This document shows positions 41,299 to 48,808 of a stretch of DNA of 55,584 bases, piece after piece. The stretch spans positions 1 to 55,584 of the forward strand of contig NZ_JPRN01000021.1 in assembly GCF_000737715.1 (NCBI RefSeq), read 5' to 3'. The translations under genes and the position numbers were made by a program. The notes beneath the pieces are model-generated. The model did not search any database and was not told the origin of the DNA. It saw only the letters and a program-made list of their open reading frames with translations. Source of the DNA: Chryseobacterium sp. JM1 (GTDB lineage: Bacteria; Bacteroidota; Bacteroidia; Flavobacteriales; Weeksellaceae). Numbering within the stretch: the first letter of the stretch is position 1; each line of letters begins with the position of its first letter.

Positions 41299-41849
41299 AA
41301 AATCTAATCTTAAAAACAATATTCATTATTTTACTTTTCACAATAAAAGTAAAGTCTCAAATTTTACTAAATAGTGATTCATGTTTTAAAATATATATGA
41401 ATGAAGAAGTTATGATAAATAATTCTCCCGACAATTACAATAAAAACTCTTTCTTAATTGTAAATAAAACAAAGGAAAATTACATCATAAATATTCGCGG
41501 ATTTATGGAGGAATTTGGAGAAGTATATAAAAATGGGGAAAGATTAAATCCTTATTTATACAAACCTATCTCCGAACCTGCAGGCTGGAATGAAACGGAA
41601 TGCAAAGAAAATATTCTGTTGGTTCCTGCCAGAAAAAGTATAAAAGCAATATTACATTTGTCTATTTTGAGAGGATGGTATAAAATTGATAATGATGCTG
41701 AGTATACAGTTGATTTTGAAACAGAACACACTAAACGATCTCCATATTACTATGGCTGCAAGCAATATGTAGATAGTTTAGTAGTTCATGGATATAAAAT
41801 ATATGATGGAACATTAAAAGGTAAAATAAAACTTATACAGAAAAGATAA
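41295..41849 (+). CDS. Secreted immunity candidate for the zincin tip
   Basis: The 184-residue protein has a signal peptide (about 1-21, ending near VKSQ) and a beta-rich body with two Cys pairs in reach (SDSCFKIY, ETECKENILL, YYGCKQYV). I do not recognise the family. It overlaps the toxin-tip gene by 4 bp, which in polymorphic toxin loci marks the immunity gene. A signal peptide means it acts outside the cytoplasm, consistent with protection against a protease active in the envelope. Low GC like the rest of the locus. Confidence 0.65.
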   Translation: MKNLILKTIFIILLFTIKVKSQILLNSDSCFKIYMNEEVMINNSPDNYNKNSFLIVNKTKENYIINIRGFMEEFGEVYKNGERLNPYLYKPISEPAGWNETECKENILLVPARKSIKAILHLSILRGWYKIDNDAEYTVDFETEHTKRSPYYYGCKQYVDSLVVHGYKIYDGTLKGKIKLIQKR

Positions 41850-41895
41850 ATATCTTAGTTATTAATTCTATGAATCCTGAAAATTACATTCTGCT

Positions 41896-42063
41896 ATGAA
41901 ACCTCTGCTATTTATAACTATTTACATTGTTTCAGGTTGCAAAAAACTAGATCACACTAATATCAATCAGCAATTAAATGAACATAGCGGGAAACATTTA
42001 CCCCAAAATATGGAAAGCAATACTTTGACCATAATCAAATCGATTACTATCAAATTAGTGTAA
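41896..42063 (+). CDS. Short lipoprotein-like frame (possible remnant)
   Basis: A 55-residue frame with a lipoprotein-like start (MKPLLFITIYIVSGC, Cys15) that ends without a domain. From about 41990 the other frame carries toxin-tip coding sequence, so this may be the head of a protein whose body was deleted or shifted. Its translation is uncertain. Confidence 0.4.
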   Translation: MKPLLFITIYIVSGCKKLDHTNINQQLNEHSGKHLPQNMESNTLTIIKSITIKLV

Positions 42064-42296
42064 ATGATGATTCTGTAACATTTAAAACCGATCGTAAATA
42101 AGATTTATCAACATCTATTACAGTAATTAATCACTTACAAAATAATTATCACTTTCTTTTTAATAACTGTAATCGTATCGTTTCTGCTGCTCTTACAGGT
42201 GCTGGATTATCTCAGTATGGCGGTTATTCTGTAATTCCAAATCTTAATTTTAAGGAAATAAAAAACAACGTCAAAAATAGATGGTTGAAAAAATAA
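41988..42296 (+). pseudogene. Broken second Rhs toxin tip (NlpC/P60-like)
   Basis: The frame reads TPKYGKQYFDHNQIDYYQIS, is broken by TAA at 42099, and goes on as NYHFLFNNCNRIVSAALTGA and VIPNLNFKEIKNNVK to TAA at 42294. The NNCN(R/H)-hydrophobic motif before AL..AG resembles the catalytic-Cys region of papain-like NlpC/P60 or LRAT-type toxin tips in Rhs proteins. There is no start codon and the upstream domain is gone. It looks like a displaced old toxin tip left behind when a new tip was acquired. Confidence 0.62.
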
Positions 42297-42409
42297 ATAG
42301 ATACTTAAACATTATCATAGTTATTAAATTAATTATAATATCATATTTTATTTACTCTTTAGTAAAAGGAGGGTCAGCTATGGATAAAGGAATTATAGGT
42401 GTAATTTGA
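42281..42409 (+). CDS. Small membrane protein overlapping the broken toxin tip (immunity remnant?)
   Basis: A 42-residue frame whose ATG lies within the last codons of the broken toxin tip (overlap of 16 bp). It has one membrane helix (NIIIVIKLIIISYFIYSLV) and then KGGSAMDKGIIG. After its TGA the same frame continues VDEKYGYIQIKT to TAA, which suggests a truncated longer immunity protein. Confidence is moderate because it is short and AT-rich. Confidence 0.45.
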   Translation: MVEKINRYLNIIIVIKLIIISYFIYSLVKGGSAMDKGIIGVI

Positions 42410-42587
42410 GTAGATGAAAAATATGGATACATTCAAATTAAAACTTAACAAAAAAGAGATATTTTACATTGTAGCAGTTGAATAGGCTTTTAAGATGTGA
42501 GAATGTTGGCAATATAATTGAAAGGAGAAGCTTAATATTAGTTTGGGGTAAATATAGTAATCATCCTATCCCATAAAATTAAGAACA

Positions 42588-43028
42588 ATGAAAATCAAAC
42601 ATTTAAACAAAACCGCACTAATCTTATTTTTATTCTTTATCTGTTGCTTAAAGGAAAAAGACCAAAATAAACCTAATGATATCCCAATAGAAAAATATAA
42701 AAAAGAGATTCTGATGAATGGCAATATTGATGCCTACAAACAATTAACTCTATATTATCTTAACTCACCATTTCATAATGAAACTTTGCCCTACTCAATT
42801 TTAATGGCAGATAAATATAATAACGGAGATGCTTGTCATGAGATCTTTGTACAAATAATTGGACTTAAACAAGCTCCAGGGACTCAGCATTATGATATAT
42901 CAATTTTTAATAAGTTGAATAAGGGCGAAAAGGAATATGTCTTATTTTATTTGAAAAAAGGAGCTAGACTGAAAAATATTGGATGTATAGTAGTTCTTAG
43001 AGACCTTGGTATTTCTGACAAAGATTAA
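42588..43028 (+). CDS. Lipoprotein, possible immunity protein of the Rhs locus
   Basis: The 146-residue protein starts with a lipoprotein signal (LFLFFICC) and continues with a helical body (EKYKKEILMNGNIDAYKQLT, NGDACHEIFVQIIG, LNKGEKEYVLFYLKKGA). Such small helical lipoproteins are frequent downstream of Rhs genes in this genus. I do not recognise a named family. It has lower GC than the following queD and no partner toxin left beside it, so it may be an orphan immunity gene. Confidence 0.65.
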   Translation: MKIKHLNKTALILFLFFICCLKEKDQNKPNDIPIEKYKKEILMNGNIDAYKQLTLYYLNSPFHNETLPYSILMADKYNNGDACHEIFVQIIGLKQAPGTQHYDISIFNKLNKGEKEYVLFYLKKGARLKNIGCIVVLRDLGISDKD

Positions 43029-43202
43029 TACATTCAGAACGAATATCTTTATTCTATTTACAAACAAGAACCGTTGCTAAAAAAGCGCCGAATTTAAAGT
43101 GAAGATTTGGTGATTTTTTGATAACTATGGATTCACCGTACAACCACCGCTCACAATTTGTTTTTCCAGACCGAATAGACCACTTATAATTATGTTTTGT
43201 CA

Positions 43203-43210
43203 TATCTTTG
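43203..43210 (+). promoter_or_regulatory. -7 box for queD
   Basis: TATCTTTG fits TAnnTTTG and ends 5 bases before the ATG at 43215, predicting a leaderless message. The frame's further upstream Met overlaps this box and is rejected. Confidence 0.5.
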
Positions 43211-43214
43211 CACT

Positions 43215-43661
43215 ATGATACGTATTACAAAAATTTTCACATTCGAGACAGCCCATGTGCTGTACAACTACGATGGGAAATGTAAAAATATGCACGGACA
43301 CTCCTATAAACTGTTTGTAACGGTGAAAGGAAAAGTGATTAATGATTTGGAGAATTCCAAGAATGGAATGGTAGTGGATTTTGGGGATATTAAAAGTATC
43401 GTAAAATCTGAAATCGTGGATCTTTGGGACCATGCCGTTCTTGTGAATGCATTGTCGCCCCATAAAGAACTGGGCGAAGATCTTGAAAATAAAGGACATA
43501 AAGTCATCTACTGCAGCTTTCAGCCTACCTGCGAGAACATGCTGTACGCTATTGCTGCAAAAATAAAATCAAAACTTCCGGCTGAGGTTTCTCTGGCCTA
43601 CCTTAAACTTCACGAAACGGAAAACTCTTATGGAGAATGGTTCGCTGAAGATAATAAGTAA
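43215..43661 (+). CDS. queD: 6-carboxytetrahydropterin synthase (QueD)
   Basis: Queuosine/7-deazaguanine pathway: dihydroneopterin triphosphate gives 6-carboxy-tetrahydropterin. From ATG 43215 the protein has 148 residues. The zinc ligands His14 (FETAHVL), His27 and His29 (KNMHGHSY) and catalytic Cys23 (DGKCKN) are present, as are a DHAVL motif and the late LHETENSY with the conserved Glu. The length is slightly above that of typical QueD, as in other Bacteroidota. No preQ1 riboswitch is visible in the very short leader. It lies 29 bp before the lpxH-like gene. Confidence 0.95.
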   Translation: MIRITKIFTFETAHVLYNYDGKCKNMHGHSYKLFVTVKGKVINDLENSKNGMVVDFGDIKSIVKSEIVDLWDHAVLVNALSPHKELGEDLENKGHKVIYCSFQPTCENMLYAIAAKIKSKLPAEVSLAYLKLHETENSYGEWFAEDNK

Positions 43662-43690
43662 CAGTAATTTATTCATAAAAATTCAGACCG

Positions 43691-44482
43691 GTGTTAAAAA
43701 CGATCATTAATTTAGAACCTGGAAAAAAAGTATATTTTGCTTCCGATCAACATTTTGGAGCTCCTACGCCTAAGGAGAGCAAAGTGCGTGAGGAGAAATT
43801 TATACGCTGGATGGACGAGATCAAAGAAGATGCTCAGGTTTTGTTTTTAATGGGTGATCTTTTTGACTTCTGGCATGAATGGAAGCATGTGATTCCAAAA
43901 GGATATGTGCGCGTTCTCGGAAAAATAGCCGAACTGAAAGACAGAGGAATTCATATTTATTTCTTTGTGGGAAACCATGATCTTTGGATGAAAGACTATC
44001 TGGAAGAAGAGATCGGATGTACTGTTTTTTATCAGAAGCAGTATTTTGAGATGGGCGGAAAGCAGTTTCTGCTGGCTCATGGTGATGGTCTAGGACCCGG
44101 TGATAAAGGCTACAAAAGAATGAAGAAACTGTTCACCAATCCTGTGGCGCAGTGGTTTTTCAAATGGCTACATCCGGATATTGCCATGAAGGTGGCTTTG
44201 TATCTTTCACAGAAAAACAAAATGATTTCCGGAGAAGAGGATAAGGCGTTTTTAGGAGAAGATAAAGAATTCCTGATTATCTATTCAAAAGAAAAACTGA
44301 AAAGCCAGAAGATCGATTACTTTATCTATGGCCACCGTCACCTTCCGATGGTGCTGGATCTTGAACAGAAGGCAAAATACATCAATCTAGGCGACTGGAT
44401 TTCTTATTTCACGTACGGAGTTTTTGAAAGTGATTTTGAACTGAAGACCTATAAAGACGGCACAAAAAAAAATTACCCCTGA
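43691..44482 (+). CDS. lpxH: UDP-2,3-diacylglucosamine diphosphatase (LpxH-like metallophosphoesterase)
   Basis: Lipid A synthesis: removes UMP from UDP-2,3-diacylglucosamine at the inner membrane. The 263-residue protein has the calcineurin-type metal motifs in order: FASDQHFG (Asp19, His21), GDLFDF (Asp56), GNHD, LAHGDG and YGHRHLP. The insertion region around 150-185 is rich in Trp/Phe as in LpxH. The start is GTG at 43691. The C-terminal end overlaps a hairpin that probably serves as terminator. The gene symbol follows the reaction; an LpxG/LpxH relative cannot be excluded. Confidence 0.88.
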   Translation: MLKTIINLEPGKKVYFASDQHFGAPTPKESKVREEKFIRWMDEIKEDAQVLFLMGDLFDFWHEWKHVIPKGYVRVLGKIAELKDRGIHIYFFVGNHDLWMKDYLEEEIGCTVFYQKQYFEMGGKQFLLAHGDGLGPGDKGYKRMKKLFTNPVAQWFFKWLHPDIAMKVALYLSQKNKMISGEEDKAFLGEDKEFLIIYSKEKLKSQKIDYFIYGHRHLPMVLDLEQKAKYINLGDWISYFTYGVFESDFELKTYKDGTKKNYP

Positions 44483-44495
44483 GAGAGGTAATTTT
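44469..44495 (+). terminator. Hairpin over the lpxH stop codon
   Basis: AAAATTACC pairs with GGTAATTTT around a 9-nt loop that contains the TGA stop. The rest of the spacer to 44663 is AT-rich with no feature. Confidence 0.6.
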
Positions 44496-44663
44496 CGAAT
44501 GAACCGAAGCTCACTCTTGTTTTTAATCCATATTCCGAGTAAGTACTTGCAAGAAGTTTACCAAAGTGTAATGCTTCCATTAAAAAAATATTAAAAAAAT
44601 AGGGTTCATTATGTAATTCATTCATTATGAATTGATAATGAGTTTAAAAATAGTCTTAGAAAA

Positions 44664-45647
44664 TTGGAAAATATATTCAGCATACAGACAGAACAGGATT
44701 TCCTGAATACCTCGTTGGCCGCTTTTCGTTATCAGTACGAAAATGTTGAGATATATAAAAAGTTCGTGGATTATCTGAAAATAAATCCGGAAGAAATCAA
44801 CAGTCTGGAGAAGATTCCTTTTCTGCCGATAGAGATGTTCAAAAACCATCAGATTCTGGACAGGAATAGGGCAACAGATCTGTTTTTTCAGAGTTCAGGA
44901 ACCACACAGATGAATCTTTCGAAACATTTTATTGCAGCTCCTGATCTTTATGAAGAAAGCATCTATAAAAGTTTTGAACAGTTTATAGGAAAACCGGAAG
45001 ATTTTATTTTTCTGGGCCTGCTTCCGAGCTATCTGGAGAAGCAAAATTCTTCCTTGATTTATATGGTAGATTATCTGATGAAGAAGTCTGCAAAACCTGA
45101 AAACGGCTATTTTTTGTATAATCATTCTGAACTGTTTGAACTTCTAAACCGTTTGAAAGATAAAAAAGTCATTCTTTTCGGGGTATCTTTTGCTCTTTTA
45201 GATTTCCTGGATTCCGTGGAGTCTCTTGATTTTTCAATTGAAGGATCTCAAAATCTAACCGTTATTGAAACCGGAGGAATGAAAGGCAGAAAAGAAGAAA
45301 TGACAAAAGATGAGCTTCTGAAAATTCTGCAGAATGGTTTTAAAACACACAGAATCTACTCAGAATATTCCATGACAGAATTGCTTTCACAGGCCTATTC
45401 ATTGGGAAATAACGAGTATAAATGTCCCAATTGGATGAAAATACTGGTTCGTAATGCAGAAGATCCATTCTCTTATGAACAGGAAGGCAGAACCGGAGCG
45501 GTCAATATTATAGATTTGGCTAATATCCATTCATGCTGCTTTATTGCGACGCAGGATTTAGGTAAAACGCTTCCGGGAGATACATTTCAGGTACTGGGAA
45601 GAATAGACCATTCCGATATTCGCGGATGCAGTTTATTGGTTTCTTAA
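44664..45647 (+). CDS. LuxE/PaaK-like acyl-protein synthetase (adenylate-forming)
   Basis: The 327-residue protein belongs to the LuxE-type acyl-protein synthetase branch of the adenylate-forming superfamily. It has FFQSSGTTQMNLSKH (phosphate-binding SSGTT loop), TVIETGGMKGRKEE (ETGG), YSEYSMTELLSQAY (the YxxTE adenylate motif) and a late DLGK. It should activate an acid as the acyl-adenylate and pass it to a thiol; the substrate is unknown. The start is TTG (44664); no better codon fits. Similar orphan genes are widespread in Flavobacteriia and are not linked to light production. Confidence 0.85.
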   Translation: MENIFSIQTEQDFLNTSLAAFRYQYENVEIYKKFVDYLKINPEEINSLEKIPFLPIEMFKNHQILDRNRATDLFFQSSGTTQMNLSKHFIAAPDLYEESIYKSFEQFIGKPEDFIFLGLLPSYLEKQNSSLIYMVDYLMKKSAKPENGYFLYNHSELFELLNRLKDKKVILFGVSFALLDFLDSVESLDFSIEGSQNLTVIETGGMKGRKEEMTKDELLKILQNGFKTHRIYSEYSMTELLSQAYSLGNNEYKCPNWMKILVRNAEDPFSYEQEGRTGAVNIIDLANIHSCCFIATQDLGKTLPGDTFQVLGRIDHSDIRGCSLLVS

Positions 45648-45670
45648 TCATCAAATAAAAACTTCTTATC

Positions 45671-46174
45671 ATGAATCTCATAAAAAATGGATTTATATTT
45701 TTGCTGCTGATCGGATGGTCCGGCTTGGTATCTGCTCAAAAGAAAGCAGAAAAGGATATCTGGTCCGGAACTTATAGGGTCAATGAGAAGAAGAGTGACG
45801 GAGGTTTAACAACGACTGATACGCTGGTGATTGCCAGAATTCAGGATGCTGATGCTAAGGAAGTGTCAGATAAAGAAAAATCAGATCTGGCTCGCTGGTC
45901 TATGACCTCAAAAAGAGATGGTGGCAAAGATAAAATCACGGTTAAGCGATTTTTATTTGATCTTGCTAATGACAAGGATGCTTATAAAGAGTTTGGCTTG
46001 ACAGATATGCATAAAGAGGGAAGAATCAATTGTATTGATGGCGGACATTTTTTTATCTGTCAGACACCGCCAGATACTACCGTTGCATTCGGAAAAGATG
46101 AAACTTATTTTACCAAAACAGGTTTTTTTGGAATATGGCTGCATTATGGTGTCGTTGAACTGCAAAAAAAGTAA
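45671..46174 (+). CDS. Secreted hypothetical protein
   Basis: The 167-residue protein has a clear signal peptide (MNLIKNGFIFLLLIGWSGLV, then SAQ) and a beta-rich body beginning WSGTYRVNEKKSDGG. Two Cys (INCIDGG and FFICQTPP) may form a disulfide. I do not recognise the family. It is 23 bp after the LuxE-like gene and 6 bp before the nuclease-like gene, so the three are probably one operon. No function can be drawn from this. Confidence 0.8.
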   Translation: MNLIKNGFIFLLLIGWSGLVSAQKKAEKDIWSGTYRVNEKKSDGGLTTTDTLVIARIQDADAKEVSDKEKSDLARWSMTSKRDGGKDKITVKRFLFDLANDKDAYKEFGLTDMHKEGRINCIDGGHFFICQTPPDTTVAFGKDETYFTKTGFFGIWLHYGVVELQKK

Positions 46175-46180
46175 TATATC

Positions 46181-46726
46181 GTGCTGAAAATAGAAGAATT
46201 GGTTCATGCCTATATTCATTCCCATTGCGATTTCGAAAAAGAAATTGTACTGACGAATTATTTCCAGGCAGACTGGGAAGCGGATATGTTGTTCATAGAT
46301 GCGGATGGTTTCAGTCATGAAATAGAGATCAAGCTTTCGAAAAGCGACTTTAAAAACGATTTCAAAAAATCATACCTCAATAAAGAAACAGGAGAAAAGT
46401 TTCTGAAACACGACAAAATTTCATGTGGTGATTATATCTGCAATGCTTTCAGTTTCCTGCTCCCGATGGGCATGATAGAGCATAGTATGATCCCCGAACA
46501 CTGTGGCATTATCGAATTCTACCATAACGCTGATACCTGGGAAACGGAATTCTACCTTATACGCAGCCCAAAAAGAGTACATGAAGATCCTTACTGGAAA
46601 CTGAATGACAAAGATCTTTTTATCCGGAAAATGGCCCTGAATTTACTACAACGTAAAATGGAAATCAAAGGAAAAAAGGAAGAACTTATCTTTAAAAATC
46701 CTTTTGATATTAAGAAGTTGAAGTAG
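46181..46726 (+). CDS. Putative PD-(D/E)xK nuclease-like protein
   Basis: The 181-residue protein starts at GTG 46181. It contains EADMLFIDADGFSHEIEIKLS, which gives an acidic residue, a short spacer and then ExK (Glu-Ile-Lys), the core of the PD-(D/E)xK nuclease fold. A basic, aromatic C-terminal half follows (SPKRVHEDPYWKL). There is no signal peptide. The resemblance is from motif reading only, and DNA cleavage is unproven. It ends directly at a full-length family A repeat. Confidence 0.65.
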   Translation: MLKIEELVHAYIHSHCDFEKEIVLTNYFQADWEADMLFIDADGFSHEIEIKLSKSDFKNDFKKSYLNKETGEKFLKHDKISCGDYICNAFSFLLPMGMIEHSMIPEHCGIIEFYHNADTWETEFYLIRSPKRVHEDPYWKLNDKDLFIRKMALNLLQRKMEIKGKKEELIFKNPFDIKKLK

Positions 46727-46915
46727 ATTTCAGACATCAGACTATTTTTAATAAGTCAGTGGTCAATTTTGCTGCGCAAGTGAATGGTGAATTTCAGTTT
46801 CGGGATGCGGGTTTCATGGTTCGAACTAGCAACTGACAACCAGCAACTAACGCTCCATTCATACACTCTCAAACCCTCAAACTCTCCGAACCCTCAAACT
46901 CGTAACTCGTACCCA
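46727..46915 (-). repeat. Dispersed repeat family A, full-length copy (reverse)
   Basis: Read on the minus strand, the blocks are: GGGTTTGAGAGT-type words, GTTGCTGGTTGTCAGTTGCT, CGAACCATGAAACCCGCATC, AAATTCACCATTCACTTGCG, CAAAATTGACCACTGACTT and ATAGTCTGATGTCTGAAAT. All recur in the same order at 55228-55415 on the plus strand. One end abuts the stop codon of the nuclease-like gene. Confidence 0.82.
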
Positions 46916-46958
46916 CAAAAAAATAGGCTGCCAAAAAATTGACAGCCTATGTTTTTTA
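46915..46958. terminator. Terminator of aqpZ, bidirectional
   Basis: AATAGGCTG pairs with CAGCCTAT (46923-46931 with 46943-46950), with an A-run on the left and a T-run on the right, so it can stop transcripts from both sides. Confidence 0.82.
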
Positions 46959-46974
46959 TAATGATTATTACTAA

Positions 46975-47697
46975 TTAGTCAGCAACCACTTCCGTTGAAT
47001 CTCTCTGAAGTAAGAACTTGTAGATCAATCCTCCTACGATTCCTCCCGCAATAGGAGCAACCCAGAACAGCCAAAGCTGTGACATTGCAAGCCCACCGGT
47101 GAATACCGCCTGTGACAGTGATCTTGCCGGATTTACCGAAGTATTGGTAATCGGAATAGAGATAAGGTGAATCAGGGTCAAAGCAAGACCGATAGCGATA
47201 CCCGCAAACTTTCCGTTAGCCCATTTGTCTGTAGCTCCCATGATCACAATCAGGAAGAAGGCTGTCAGTAAAAATTCTGCAAGGAATGCGGCTCCCATAC
47301 TGAAAGCTTTTCCGTTGTAGACAGCTTCACCGTAAAAATTGGTGGCAAAAGCTCCCGGTTTAGAAAAATCTACAGCTCCGGAACCGTTAAGGATAACGTA
47401 AAGACATCCCGCAGCTACCAATGCTCCAAGACACTGAGCTACCACATAAGGAATAAGGTCTTTTGCCGAGAATCTGCCTCCAGCTAAAAGTCCGAAAGAT
47501 ACTGCCGGATTGAAATGTCCGCCAGAAATATGCCCGACGGCATAAGCCATCGTAAGAACGGTAAGACCAAACGCTAGAGCTACGCCCAGCAGGCCAATTC
47601 CGATATCGGGAACTCCGGCAGCAAAAACTGCACTTCCGCAGCCACCGAAAACAAGCCAAAATGTGCCGAAAAATTCAGCAAAAAGTTTTTTTATCAT
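46975..47697 (-). CDS. aqpZ: Aquaporin Z-type water channel
   Basis: Inner-membrane MIP channel. The 240-residue protein has six helices and both NPA half-helices: GGHFNPAVSFG (Asn63) and NTSVNPARSL (Asn189). His177 and Arg192 fit the narrow selectivity filter of water-specific aquaporins rather than glycerol facilitators. The length is typical of AqpZ. It is transcribed alone from a TACATTTG -7 box (47722-47729, minus strand) with a leader of about 20 nt. Confidence 0.96.
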   Translation of the reverse strand: MIKKLFAEFFGTFWLVFGGCGSAVFAAGVPDIGIGLLGVALAFGLTVLTMAYAVGHISGGHFNPAVSFGLLAGGRFSAKDLIPYVVAQCLGALVAAGCLYVILNGSGAVDFSKPGAFATNFYGEAVYNGKAFSMGAAFLAEFLLTAFFLIVIMGATDKWANGKFAGIAIGLALTLIHLISIPITNTSVNPARSLSQAVFTGGLAMSQLWLFWVAPIAGGIVGGLIYKFLLQRDSTEVVAD

Positions 47698-47721
47698 GTT
47701 GTTTATTATTTAAATGTATCT

Positions 47722-47729
47722 CAAATGTA
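47722..47729 (-). promoter_or_regulatory. -7 box for aqpZ
   Basis: TACATTTG on the minus strand fits TAnnTTTG. Upstream lies the long inverted repeat 47748-47781. Confidence 0.5.
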
Positions 47730-47747
47730 AAATTTAAATTTTAAAAT

Positions 47748-47781
47748 AAAAAGTTAAAATGGAAAAATATTTTAACTTTTT
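47748..47781. promoter_or_regulatory. Inverted repeat with 13-bp arms in the aqpZ/DUF5715 spacer
   Basis: AAAAAGTTAAAAT (47748-47760) and ATTTTAACTTTTT (47769-47781) are exact reverse complements, with 8 bases between them. TTTAACTT is repeated once more directly after. Being about 20 bases upstream of the aqpZ -7 box, it is a candidate operator for one or both divergent genes; AT-rich chance pairing is possible. Confidence 0.45.
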
Positions 47782-47913
47782 TTAACTTAAAATTGAAAAT
47801 TTAATAATTTGGTTTAATGTTTGTTGGGAATTTTTTCAGGATGTCATTATGCAGGGGTTGAATACTATGGCATAAATGTTTATCTTTCGTTTAGTAATTT
47901 AAAAGCATGGTTA

Positions 47914-48534
47914 ATGAGAAAGTATTTTTGTGTGGCTTTTTTGCCCTTTATGTATAGCTTTTATTATTCGCAGGGAACAAAAAAAGCAGTTCCCTGTTAT
48001 GATCTTTCAACGGTACTGAAAGTGGAACCAACGGCACTGTACAAGTCGCACCTGGATGCTTCAAAAAGTTTCGGGGTAAAACTGCTGACAGATTCCAAAA
48101 CGGTACAGAAGTATATTAACAGCGGGAAATTTCATAAAATAAAAAAGAGCGGAAAAGGCTATCGCGTTCAAAAGCTGGATTACAGCCGTGCTTATATGGT
48201 TTCCAAAGCTAAAGCCACGCTCGAAAAGATGGCGTCCAGATTCAGCAAAGAAACGAAAGGACATACTTTCACTGTTTCATCCATGACCAGAACACTTGAA
48301 GACCAGTGCAGGCTGAGACGGGTGAATTCCAACGCTTCAATGGGAATCAGCTCTCACAACTACGGAAACTCTTTTGATATTTCTTACATTCGGTTCAATG
48401 ATGTTCTCAAATACAATCCGAAAATGGAAGCAGCCTTGGAGAAAGTTTTAAAGTATTATGTAGCTGCCGGTAGAATTTATTACATTAAAGAGAGACAGCA
48501 GAGCTGTTATCATATAACCGTCAGAAATTATTGA
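47914..48534 (+). CDS. DUF5715 protein, M15/LAS-type peptidase fold
   Basis: Secreted protein of about 206 residues from ATG 47914 (signal MRKYFCVAFLPFMYSFYYSQ). The motif SSHNYGNSFDISY matches the SxHxxGxAxD zinc-ligand motif of M15 D-Ala-D-Ala peptidases (VanY type), and CYHITV near the end can give the third His. A peptidoglycan-cleaving role in the periplasm is inferred; the usual catalytic Glu before the last His is not obvious. The frame extends upstream to 47821, but that part reads as untranslated leader. Confidence 0.75.
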   Translation: MRKYFCVAFLPFMYSFYYSQGTKKAVPCYDLSTVLKVEPTALYKSHLDASKSFGVKLLTDSKTVQKYINSGKFHKIKKSGKGYRVQKLDYSRAYMVSKAKATLEKMASRFSKETKGHTFTVSSMTRTLEDQCRLRRVNSNASMGISSHNYGNSFDISYIRFNDVLKYNPKMEAALEKVLKYYVAAGRIYYIKERQQSCYHITVRNY

Positions 48535-48808
48535 TTTTCTTTTATTGTCCTCTTTCTTGTTTTTATTTTTTGCAATATCTGAATTTTCAACGAACAATTT
48601 TCATAACGGTGTTGCCGGATCTTTTATAGCTGTATCGGCTTGTGTATATAGTATCCCAAATCATATATCACAAACCGCATGACGTTGTTTTGTGAATTTT
48701 TAGCGTTTAAGATTAAATTTGTTTTACGAATAATAAATTTATGATACGATTATTTGTGCGGTAGGTTTAGTTTATATAATTTTATGCGACTAAATAAACC
48801 ATGAAATT

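Noticed and set aside
44664..45647. Bioluminescence LuxE
   Set aside because: No luxCDAB genes are near; LuxE-like proteins of this type occur widely in Bacteroidota without luciferase.
47821..47913. N-terminal extension of the DUF5715 protein
   Set aside because: It would put 31 non-signal residues before a good signal peptide that starts at 47914.
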